Shown here piece after piece: positions 1 to 10,912 of a DNA stretch of 64,000 nucleotides. Numbering within the stretch: position 1 is the stretch's first letter; every line of letters starts with the position of its first letter. The stretch is from Struthio camelus. Its lineage: Eukaryota > Chordata > Aves > Struthioniformes > Struthionidae. Made by a program: the position numbers and the translations under genes. Under the pieces are notes generated by a model, which had not been told where the DNA came from, did no database searches, and worked only from the letters and a program-made list of their open reading frames with translations. The stretch is from assembly GCF_040807025.1 (NCBI RefSeq), contig NC_090945.1, positions 71,807,088 to 71,871,087 of the forward strand. Direction: 5' to 3'.

Positions 1-1991
1 GATCAAAATTGCCAAAATTTGAAAGCCTTCTAGGTCATAACTGAGAAAGCTGCAATAACTTGATGAGTCACAGCTCTTTCTGGATGCGCTGTTTTCTCAG
101 CTGGGTTTCCCTCTGGCTTACTTTTCCTTATTGTCTTAGTACTCATATTATTTTCTACTGTGGTGCTACTGATAGAATGCCTTGTATAAGGTCTTAAAAC
201 CTCTTGACCTCTGAAAACATACTTTTATTAGTTTTATTAAACTGTGTGACTTGAAACATTTATTGCTTTTAAATGTTTTTCAAATCTTTCTTACAAATCT
301 GAGGTGCGCTTGGGACAGGCTAAAAGATGATACATAGGTATTTCCACAGTCTTTGCTGAGATGATAGTTTTGAAACAGCACTGTGGGCTGGTGGTTACAT
401 ACAGCTACTTTGACCACTACAACTATTATTTTATTATCTCCTGTCAAAGTTTCAGATTTTGAGATTCCTGAGATAGACATGTCACCACTCTATTTGTTCA
501 TAAAATATGTTACACAACAGAGCCTAATCTCTCCTTTGACCTATAGGTGTTATAGCTGTATAAAGAAGATGAAGAGTAATCAAGCTATCTAAATAAAACT
601 GTGAACTGATGTAGCTTTTAAAACACTTAGAGAAGAGCTAGTTTTTGTTCTTGTAAGTAAAAAACCTTTCTTACCAGACCTTTACCTTTCATGAAATCAC
701 ATATATTTCTGTAAAAATTCTCATGAAAAAAATATATTTCAGGCACTGCAGGTGTTTCATTTCAGAATTTCCAAACATTGTTTCAATATTCAAACTGTAT
801 CTTGAAGTTTTGCAGCTCACAACATTCTTTCACTTTTATACTCCACGCCATGTACACAGCACTAGTACATTGCTCAGACTGTAGTATACACAGAAAAAAT
901 AATTTATTATTGAAATAACTAAGAAAAGTAACTTACTGTTTTTAAGAGTCACTGCCATATTAATATATTTATGTCAAAATATCTCTTACCTGTAGAAATG
1001 AAACAGACATTTGTAGAAATCAAGCGGGGATTTTACTGTTATTCTATCGTGTTTTAATTCAAGGCAGGATCAAAAATATCTCATAATCTGTTGGGCAGAA
1101 GAAGAAAACTGATATCTCAATGTACACTTATGATGTTAAAATTATTGATGTAAAAATCCTGCAAGTATAAGAAACCATTAAATAATATGAAATATAATAT
1201 GGAGTTTTGACATTGCAAAATGAAACATGCAAATTCTAAAGCAAAATGTTTCTTATTCATACTCGAAACAAGTTTTGAACAAGCTAATGTAATATAAATG
1301 CTCAATTTCAAAGAGCTGTTAGAATTGTATCTATGAAACTGCAGTGATTATGCTGAATTAGGATTCTGGTACCCAAAGCTGAATGAGAAAGGAATGCTTA
1401 CATAGGCCTTTGTTTAGTTTTGCTTATAGCTGCAGGATTCTCCTAAGGAGAAAAATCCATTGCCAGTAAACAGTTTACTTGTACTGGTTCATCGCTTTAG
1501 TTTTCTGCATTATTAATAGGCAGTAGATAATAAGCGTGATTTATGAAGGACTAAAACAGCAAGTCTGTAGCAGAATAGTGTGGGTAATGTTATGGCAAGT
1601 AGCCATCATGTTTAGGATGTGGAATTGTCTTAGGTATTTGTCTTTATGCAAAAGTGAAATATGCTTCCCATTACAGAATTAACATGGTACAGATACTTTA
1701 TTCATAAATATTAAAAGGAAACAGCACTAGCTGGAAATCCAGTACACTAGTAGCTGGCAAAAACCCAGCCAGTTCTATGATTCATTCTGGGAAATGATTA
1801 TGGACTCATTTATTTTTGAAATGATGTATTGGGTTGTTTAATAAATGTTCTGCTGTTTCATATAGTATGTGCCTAACAGAAAGATAAATTGTAGCTGGTC
1901 CATATAGAAACCCTGCAGAAGGGAGAAAAATTTTGTGAAGACATACACATTGCAGTCCCCATTAAAAGCTGAGGACAGAGCCATGCTTGGA

Positions 1992-2042
1992 GCAAAATCC
2001 AGATCCTGGTGAAGTCAGAGGCAAAAATTCCATGGCCAGTGT
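1992..2042. repeat. possible ancient amniote short interspersed repeat fragment
   Basis: The segment reads as a diverged copy of a short sequence I recall as dispersed in sauropsid DNA. Its elements are 'AATCCTGG', then 'GAAGTCA' and 'GGCAAAAATTCCA'. A second, more complete candidate copy lies at 61428-61490. I recall the core from general experience and cannot name a database family, so this is recognition by resemblance only. Confidence 0.3.
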
Positions 2043-5000
2043 TACCCCTCCTGCATTTAGGGGGATTCCCGGGCCATCACTTCATACCCTATGGGAATAT
2101 TTAGTGTCCTTGACTAGGTGCACAGAGCGGGGCAGTGTGTGGCTCCGTCACAGTTTGTCAAGACTGCTGATGGTTATTTCCTGTGGCATACATTATCTGG
2201 AAAAAAGTTGGAGCCACTGTGAAGTATAATTTCCTCTCTCCACAATTTACGGGTATTATTGCCATAAATAACATTTTGAATTTCTTTTAACAATGCAGGC
2301 TCGACCACTATTCTTTCTTAAAAGCTTTCCCAGCTTTATGTCCCCAAACTAAAACCTTGACTAAGTGGTAATTACTATTCAGCATCCATTCCCTCTTTTG
2401 CAAGCAATGCTGACAACCTACTAAGAGTGCTGCTAGCTTTCTCCTCTGGGGGAAACACAACGTGCAAATTCATCTCACAGAATGAACTCTGAGCAAGCTC
2501 TTCCTCCATGGCCACAGCAGGACAAAATTGCAAGTTTGTGTCTGGTTAGGATCACAACAGGGTGGGAGCGGGAAACGTACCGATCCCTTCTCTGTAGGCA
2601 GTTCAGGTTGCTGTGTTGCGATTTACTGAAGAAATGGAAGCTGTCTATTTCCCTTCCATTGTTATTGTAAATCCAGAGCTCTAGGATTTTCTTTCCCAAC
2701 TTGCTGGCTGCTGCAGTGAGGGCTGTATTTGCATGAGCGCTCCAGAAACATTTCAGGACAGGAAACAAACTGCCCACGGACCATATCCATCTATCTATAG
2801 GTGATATTTTAAGATCCTCAGAATTCTGTCTGGGGTATCAAAGTTTTAAATAGGGACCCTGATCTTACATTCTTCAGCCTGTATGCCTGACACGTGTGTT
2901 GTAGGTAATTAGATGTGAGGATCTCGTTTGTGAAGATTCCTCCTGTTCCCAGAAGAGAGTGTACACTGCAGCCAGCGAGGCTGGGCGGAAGGTCGTGCGG
3001 ACAGTCTAGGACAGCAGTGCATTTGTCACCTCGCTTAATCCCCAAGCAATCTTTCTCTAACTTAAATTGTTTGGTTGCTTATCTAGTAATTTCCTAGAGC
3101 AGTAGAACCTAATTAACACTTTCTATGAAATTAAGATAACCATCCTGGTAGAAGTTCCCATATGTAGCTTTTTTGGAGAGAGAGAAGAGAGCAGCTAACA
3201 AAACATAAAAAATCAAAGAGTAATCTTCTTCAGCTGAAAGACACAACTCACTTCAAGATTAGCTGTCTTAAAATATTTAAGTGTTATTTTTTCCCTCCAA
3301 ATGATACTCATCCATTTATTTAATCTAAAACCTTTCAAAGTCTTCCTAGTTCTAGCATTGGTGTCTTCTACTGATTTACATATCACTCATTAGCTTTTGT
3401 AACACAAGTATTTCTGTTTAAAAAATCTAGTTCTTTTTTTTAGTATATAGTAATAGGTAGTAATGTGGTGAATGTCCACTTCTCACAACATGTAAGGTTT
3501 GTATGTCATGTCTAATGAATGGTGTTGTCAATCCTTAGTTGTGTTTTTATAGTTTAGTTTATGGTTAAATGGGAAGAAAATCATTTAAGAGTACTTAAAG
3601 GCATGACAAAAGCTTTCCTTGGGGATTGAAAGTTACTGAGATTAATGTTCTTTTACAGAAATAGATTGTAGGAAAAAAAAGAGCTACCGGGTCAAGCTTT
3701 CATCTATATGTATCCACCTGTTATTGGTTTAGTTATTTCTGAACGAGTTATTGCTATTCTCATTGTGTGCCCAGTCTTACTCGTGAAGAAAAGTGATTTG
3801 TTCCTGTTCAGTTTAAGCCATTTAGGAAGCTCATTACACTTGCTCCAAAATAAGAATGTTAACAATGGAATTGTTCCATTGTCATTATTCAAATTAAAGC
3901 AGGTTCTTACATTAAATTATCTTTGAAATATAGAAATATATATTGACTGTAGAGTTAAAGAGAAAATTCCCCCTTTTCCCTCAAATGCACTGCATATCAA
4001 CTGCAAGCTGTCAGTTGTGTCAGAGAATGATTACAGGTATAAATAGTAGAATAACTAGTGATTTAACACCTTAGACAGCACATGGTATGGTGTCACTAAT
4101 AAACAGAGAAATCCACAGTGCTATTGTCTATCGCTTTTTCAGTGCCTTGTTTCCGTTTAGGACTACCGCTGTGCAATTAGCAGATGTCTTCACTGAGCTG
4201 TCTGCAGTGACCCTTAGGTCTTCTCCTGGTTTTTTGCTACATGAAAGAGTATTTCAAATTTTTTTCCTGTATATATCAGTTTGCAGTTATCCAAAGTTAA
4301 TTTAATTTAAGGATAGAACTAATTGGGGCCGGAGCTACACATTTCATAAATATAGCAGTACGATTATTGGACTTTAAGAAATGTGGAAAAAAAGTTACAT
4401 AACCTATGACATTCAAATTTGTCCAGTGTTGCTGCTTTCATAACCTGTTGCAGGACAGATAATAAATCATTTGATTGAGGGGAAGGGGGAAAAAAAAAGC
4501 TCCCTTTCTGTAGTCCTGGCTTTAGACATCACTATGGAGCTAACATTTCTTCATCTATGTGTCTCTTGCAGGTCATGTGTTCTGTTTCGTAGCACTTTAT
4601 GCCCCTTAGGACTCCCATTTGAAATTGATTTATCTTTATACTTTCAGTTTTTCACACATTCCCCTGCAACCAGAATTTCCAGGTTGCTAACTCAATAGAG
4701 ATAAAAATTATCATTTGAAGTGGGTTTATGTGTCATGGAGTTTAAGTTCAAAGCTGCTGTGTTGGGCTAAAAATCACTCTTCAGTGTTCCTATTTTTAAA
4801 ATTTGTTTTCACTGGTTGCGGAAGGGTTTGTCACAAAAGGTTGTGTGGGTGAACAATATAAAATTCCAGTAAACACAAGGCAAAGCAAGCAATAATTTCA
4901 CCTCTCTGAAATTGCTGGCCAGTTAGGATACATCTAAGGAGTGGGTTTAGGTTTCCATCATTTGGCTGTATTCTAGACCATTTCTAGAATTCAGAGCTTT

Positions 5001-6582
5001 GATATGATGGAAAAATGTAATTTTTAAAATATACAGATTGCCATCTCAATTCTAGTTCTCACAGATACAAATCTTAAAGGAGTCAGTGCACAGGCAGTTT
5101 ACCACACTTGCAGCTACTTAAGACCTTGCATAGTAATTGGAGTTAAGTGTCCAACCATACCGAAGTAAAAACTATTTGTGTATTGCTTCCACTAGGATTT
5201 TACATCAAGTTAACCACCACTGTGTATAAACACTTTTTTGTAGCACCACACGGAGGATGTATTGCCCATACCCGTGCACTTTGTTCTCACTAGTTTTTTT
5301 CAATAGAATAGTGATTGCACCTCCTTATTGCAAAGTGCAGTGTGTTTAGTTGGTAAGCAGGGCGCTGGGACTGGGCCCTTTTGGCCAGCTATCTGTTGAA
5401 GCTTCTGGGACTGGCTTAGTAGGGAAAAGTTATTTCCTCTTTGCATGCCTCAGACTCTTTATCTTTTTGCTGGGACTAACAATACCGTCTTCTTTTGCGT
5501 CATGCTTTCAGAGCAGCTTCTAAGAAGCACTATAAAAAGAGGCTATTATTACTTCCTAAAGAAGGCACAGACTTTGAAGCTTAAGTTCAAAGCCTCCGTA
5601 TTGAGGTGAAAAACCACTTTTTGTGCATTTGTCTCCTTGGGGAAAGGTGGTCCCAGCAATGGGATGGAGAGTAATTTGACAGCAATATGTGCTGAATTCA
5701 TTTACAGAAGATTTAACTTATCTCCTAATTAGGTGGTTTTATGAACAACCAGCAGAGCATTGTAGGTAAGCATTACGTGCAGCTACAAGCTGGTAGTTGA
5801 GCCAAATGTTTTGGTACTTGAAGTAAGTATACCGTAAATAGTTTCAACAACCAGTGGTAAAAGCAAGTTACTACCCAATTCCTAGAAAAACAAAGCAGAA
5901 TAATGGAAGGGGAATAGGGAATAATTTATCAAAAGCTTTAAAGGAGTAGGTGGAGTCTTGTACTTCACACTGAGATTGTTTTCATTATGTCCAGCAACAA
6001 ACTGTGCAGTCTGGATCGTGTCAGGACGTTCCCACCTTCACCTGCTCAAATATACTGCTAAATTCTTATGACTCATGTGCTGTATATGCTTTTGTTCTTG
6101 TACCATATTTGTCGCGATTCTCTAGCCTTAAGAAAACAGGATGTCCGACTTCTGTTCAACAGATTTTACAAGAAAGTGCAGCTCCCTAAAATAAAACACA
6201 GTAAATCATTATGTGCTAAAACAGGAATCTGTGAGTGACATTAGTTCCATTTATCAACAAGATCTTTCTTGAACAGATTGTTCCCCTTTCCTTTACTACC
6301 ATCTTCATGAGAACAAATTATGTTGTTATAATATTTTACTCTTACTCTTGTTAATGTTCCCTTAAGTTGATACTGGTGGGTTTTTTTTTTTTTTTTCCCC
6401 AGAACAATGTAAGGAAAGAACTGCTTTCTTTGACAAATTAGATGTGAGACCTACATTAAGAGCAGTGTTGTAGTAGCAGTAAGAGTAGTAAAAGTCTTTG
6501 AGGTGAGTACATATAGCTATATTTTGGTCACACAGCTAAAGCTATATATTAAAAATTACAGGATACACCTCCAACTCTACAC

Positions 6583-6609
6583 AAATACCATATAGCTCTG
6601 ATGGTATTT
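6583..6609. repeat. short perfect hairpin (9-bp arms)
   Basis: AAATACCAT at 6583-6591 is followed after 9 nt by its exact reverse complement at 6601-6609. An inverted repeat of this size is expected about once or twice by chance in 64 kb. It is listed for completeness only. Confidence 0.6.
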
Positions 6610-7889
6610 TAAAAGACCGTATGCTTTTTCTTTACTGTATTTGTTGTTGATCTCTGCCCAGCTGTGCTTACGGTGCCCCGCAATCACACTTATGCTTCAC
6701 TGCCATTGGAATTTCTTATCCGTGGCCATTTAGGGCAAATTAAACTTTGCTTTAGTTTATTTTAGCCACCAGGCACACCTAGAAGCTGAATTTACTACAG
6801 TATAAAGATAGCCTGGGCATATCTTATGCACTGAAAACGTAATAAGGCATTTTTCATAAAAGTCGCTATGTCAGCTCTCTGCTACCTGTTTGACAAATCT
6901 TGTGTGTAAAGGCATTCTCAAAAGGCTGGTTAAGCCAGTTTACAGCTGTTTTGTGCCACTGGAGAGGACCTAAGGATTTCTGAGATTAGCTCTAAGTAGG
7001 CTTTCTGGACTTGAATATAAGTCCATGTGATGCTATTGTTTTCAGTTTCTAAGTATGTTAATGAAGAATGAATATGTTTTTTAAATATAAAACAATATTT
7101 AATGAATATGTAAAGATACACTGATACCTCTGATTGCTTTCTTGAATACCTAAAATGGAGAAAAGTAACACCATATCCATGCCCACAGCTTAAATTCCCA
7201 GTGAGTTGTCATACTGAACTGCATCACTATTTGTGATGTTACTTACCTTGTCCATTGACTTCAAACAAATGATTGTACAGTTTAAAAACGTGTTATATGT
7301 AAGTATGTGCTATACCTACGTACTGTGTATAAGTAAAGCTGAAAGGTTATCAGGACGGGTTTGATTTTTCTCCCATCTTAAAATTTGAGCATTACATAAA
7401 ATGCAAAAGTTGCCCCATGCAACTGCCATCCTGGTCTACTTATTTCTGACCTTCTTCCTTTAAAGTTAACTTTCTTCCTAATATTTAGCCTAAATCCTCT
7501 TTTTAGTGAATTAAGTTGACTTTCTCCTTGTCTTATACACAGTGGGTGAGGAAAAATAATTATTCACAAGGGTTCACCAAACTGAGTCCCCACTTTTCGT
7601 TACTTACAGCCTGATGTTCAAAGTGCCTTTCTGCACTGGTAAATATTCTTTAAAAACTGGCTTACAGTCTTTGGATGAGTCAGTCATTGACTGACAATTT
7701 AATCAAAGGTAAAGTAGTTAGAAAAAATATTAGCAGATATAACTGTGTATCACAAAGGAAGACTTTGCAAAAACTTCCTCTTCTTGCACAGAAAGTGAAA
7801 CTATTCCATAAAACAGAAAGGACTAACTTTTTAAAAAGTGTAGTTTGTATGCTATTCTACACTGTCCCTTTTCATTGGAGGAAATCTCA

Positions 7890-7987
7890 ATTCTGTGATT
7901 CTGTAGGTGACCCTGCTTGAGCAGGGGGATTGGACTAAATGATCTCCAAAGGTCCCTTCCAACCTTGGCCATTCTGCGGTTCTGTGA
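7890..7987 (+). mobile_element. CR1 LINE 3' tail fragment, sense on plus strand
   Basis: Positions 7906-7987 match the extreme 3' end of an avian CR1 non-LTR retrotransposon. 'CCTGCTTGAGCAGGGGGATT' is followed by the TTGGACTAAATGATCTCC block and GGTCCCTTCCAACC, then by degenerate ATTCTGTG octamers (ATTCTGCGGTTCTGTGA). Only about 80 nt of a 4-5 kb family element are present, so it is heavily 5'-truncated and carries no coding sequence. Two octamers (ATTCTGTG then ATTCTGTA) also sit immediately upstream, at 7890-7905. This suggests insertion into, or fusion with, the tail of another CR1. The family is clear; the subfamily cannot be told by eye. Confidence 0.9.
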
Positions 7988-8084
7988 AATTATGGCTATC
8001 TTGGGTAGTGTTTTGAACGGGTAGTGTGTTCTGAGTGTTCTTCCTTTTATGGGGCTAACTGATATCACTGGGATCCCTTCGACC

Positions 8085-8213
8085 CATTAAAATATCTGCT
8101 GGATCAGAACTTAAATGTACATACACAAGACTATGACAATAATAACCTTTCATGTCAGATTTTCCTGTCTTATGTATATATGTTGAGGTCCTGATCCAGC
8201 AGATATTTTAATG
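8085..8213. repeat. long imperfect inverted repeat (47-nt arms)
   Basis: The left arm at 8085-8131 and right arm at 8167-8213 are reverse complements at 39-40 of 47 positions. The outer 22-23 bp (CATTAAAATATCTGCTGGAT and onward) are perfectly paired. The arms enclose a 35-nt loop. Weaker pairing may continue outward to roughly 8074 and 8222. No coding frame covers it. It could be a small non-autonomous transposon (MITE), a hairpin-forming RNA, or an inverted duplication. No clear target-site duplication was found, and the flanking sequence does not match a transposon end that I know. Confidence 0.85.
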
Positions 8214-10628
8214 AGTTGTAGGACTACATGGAATTAAGAACGATATATTCCAGGAGGTGACACTGTTCACAGGGCTCTGGATTCAGCTGTAGTGGTTCAA
8301 GACAGGGCTGCCCACTTTGCCCCACTGGCAAGGTGTTATTCCTATATATGGGGGGCAAATGGGCCACCCCAGGTTACTCTTTAGCCTACCAGCTTGAGTA
8401 TCAAAGAACTGTGCAAAGATTTTTGACTTTAAACCAAGGTGACAGAGACTTGCAAAGGAGTAGGATGAGCAACGGAGGCAAGTAATGCCTTTAACACTCC
8501 GGCTAAATCTTTCAGAGTTTATCTGTCAAAATTTTAAGCAATATCTGAGTTACTTCTCCCTTGTGGATCTAATCTGTGGTCTCCTGCATTTAAGTTTCTT
8601 TCAGTGCAGAAAAACTAGTGAGACTGGTTTATCATGCATCACTTCAGTTCTATCACGGTGTTCACTTCATTGATTTCAGGGGAATTACCTCAGGGTAGAG
8701 TTAGAGTAGCGAAGTTGTGAATAAGGCCTGGTGAGGGGATCACAAATTGAAATCAACCTTCTACTATTTTGAATTTGGTAGGCATTGCATTTATTTCGGC
8801 GTGCAGCATTTGACCTACATGCAGGATCATAGTAAGAAGTTTACACTTCATTTCGTTGTTAAAAATTAGTAGAAAATCACATGCTTCAGAAATACAGCAT
8901 GGAGTCTCAGACTCTCATAACCTCTACTCTCTATTAACTTTTGCTATAGAAAATATGCCTTTTTTAAATAAAACCTTGTTTATCTTAAGAGAAAACTAGA
9001 AAGTTAAGAACTGTTTTGTATGCTGAGCAAATGGCCAAAATGTTCTTATAGCTGGGTGCAGTTTGGTCACTGACCCTCATCCAAGTATACCCTTTCCATT
9101 AGTATTATCCATACTCTCTCAAAACATTTGCAGACACATACAGGCAAGTTTTCTAACTACTTACTTGCTTATTACACAAATAAGTCCTTTTATTTCTCAT
9201 GCACCTCAACCTACTTTAATTGCTTCTACTAAGCAATTAAATTCCTCATTCTTTTATTTTTCTACGGGTTCTTCCCTTTAATATGACACTTTTGTTTTGT
9301 TTGAAACATTAGCTTTTCCTACTACCTGTATCAAGAAACCTGACTGGCTGATAGTTGGGGAAGATAACCTTACATTTTGCATTTAATGAACATTAAGGCT
9401 TTGCTGTTCTGATGTGCTTTCATGGTTACTTGTGCACAACATTTAAGAGGAATGAGAAGCAGTGGAATTTTGTACTCAACAAAGACATTTCAAAATAATC
9501 TCTTAATTAACACAGCCCTGTCACTTGAAATAGGCATCCTACAGCACTAGTTCGCATGTCCTTTTCTCAGGTATTTTCGCTTCAATCTCAACCTTTAGAG
9601 ACTGGACAAAGCAAAGATGCCTCAGATATAAAAATTTAATAACTAATAATTACATAATTCCAAAAAGCGGAAATGTCTGCAGAATCCATAAACAAACATT
9701 TAAGTGTACATATAACTGTACAATGAACATCTAATTGAACAGTGGCATTCCTTGAACCCAGGGTATACCAAAACACCTCCAAAACGAAGCCCAAAATGTT
9801 CAGTCTGGATAAGAAGTCTTAAATTCTGAGGGCTGTAAGTCAGTGAATTGAATAAGGCCTTCTTGATTTACGTCAGATGGGATTTTAGTCAATTTTTTTT
9901 GAATTTTGATGTTCAAAAATAGTGAAATATACCCATAAATGGTTGCAGAAACAACATTACTTGTGTTGTACAAAGAATATAGTTACTAAACAATATTTCT
10001 TTTTTACATTTGCTAACTTAAATTAAGGTCATCTGGCACGTCATTGATTTTTTTTTTCAGATACTGTAGTTAAACAAGTTCCACAAACAAATTTATTAGA
10101 GGTGATTCATTGAATGCTTGCAGCAGCACAGCAGAGTTTAATTTTGAGTGCAATCAATAGACCTCCATATTTCCAAAACAATGCACAGCTAAAATAACTC
10201 TGATATACATACAGAGTGGGGCTCATGGTCACTGACATTTTCAGTCAATAATGTTTTGCGAAACAACAAACAATGTTTTAAGTCAGCTACAAATTCATTG
10301 TTCTTGTGATACAAAGGTAACTACTTCAGAAATAAAGAAATACCCACGGAAAAACAAACACTTCTCCCTTGCTGCACTCCACCCCCCTCCCCCCCCAGTA
10401 ACAAAAAGAACTGTTACAATAATGTTTATTTCTTATGGAGGAAGTAATAATTAGCAGCAAAAAGTAGCAAGGGTTGTTGACCAAGTTCTCTTATGGTAAT
10501 AGCTTGAAAGTGCTCTGTTCATTTCCTTCCTCATTTCCCTCAACTACATAGTATTTTTTTCCCCAGGAACAGGTGGTATTCAATGGTCAGCCTTGTAGAG
10601 TTAAAAAAATATCTTGGAAAATATCATA

Positions 10629-10700
10629 TTGATATAATATGAGTATTTTATCTTCTGCTCTAAGGGAGTTGATATAATGTGGATATTTTAGCTTCTACTT
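10629..10700. repeat. diverged tandem duplication, period 40 bp
   Basis: TTGATATAAT begins a 32-nt block at 10629 that recurs at 10669. The two copies match at about 26 of 32 positions, and most of the differences are transitions. This fits an old local duplication. It lies just upstream of the CR1 tail at 10837. Confidence 0.7.
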
Positions 10701-10836
10701 TGATCTTCTACTGCAAGGCCACAAAACAGAGCTGCCTTTCTATAAAAATCTGTTCAAAGGGGAAAAGGGAGCAACTTCTGAATATACCAATGAAAATATT
10801 TAGGGATTCCTTGAAGCTGGATCTAACTTCAAAGTT

Positions 10837-10912
10837 GGTTCTGCTTTGACTGGGATGTTGGACCAGATGATCTCCAGAATTTCCTTCCAATCTAAATTAT
10901 TTTGTGATTCTG
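10837..10912 (+). mobile_element. CR1 LINE 3' tail fragment, older copy, plus strand
   Basis: 'GATGTTGGACCAGATGATCT' followed by CCAGAATTTCCTTCCAA and TTTTGTGATTCTG is the CR1 3' terminus. It is more diverged than the copy at 7906: the usual CTTGAGCAGGG block reads CTTTGACTGGG, and the octamer has become TTTTGTGATTCTG. About 76 nt are retained and no open reading frame of the element remains. The degree of divergence suggests an older insertion. Confidence 0.85.

Larger units (their letters stand above)
1..7889. other. AT-rich non-coding stretch, no gene supported
   Basis: Open frames here are at most about 100 codons. They overlap on both strands and carry no domain, signal peptide or exon-like composition that I recognise. 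The stretch contains scattered A/T runs, including a T16 tract at 6381-6396. It also has one 27-nt hairpin at 6583-6609, one possible ancient short-repeat copy near 2.0 kb, and a pair of weakly similar segments at 4.74 and 5.58 kb. No RNA gene was seen. The sequence begins with GATC, which could be a cloning or windowing coincidence. Confidence 0.7.
7988..10836. other. non-coding stretch between two CR1 tails
   Basis: Apart from the inverted repeat at 8085-8213, I see only unique AT-rich sequence, an approximate C-rich run at 10381-10397, and a 40-bp-period duplication at 10629-10700. The frames present are 81 codons or fewer and none is recognisable. The frame at 7823-8068 on the minus strand simply reads through the CR1 tail. 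Confidence 0.7.
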
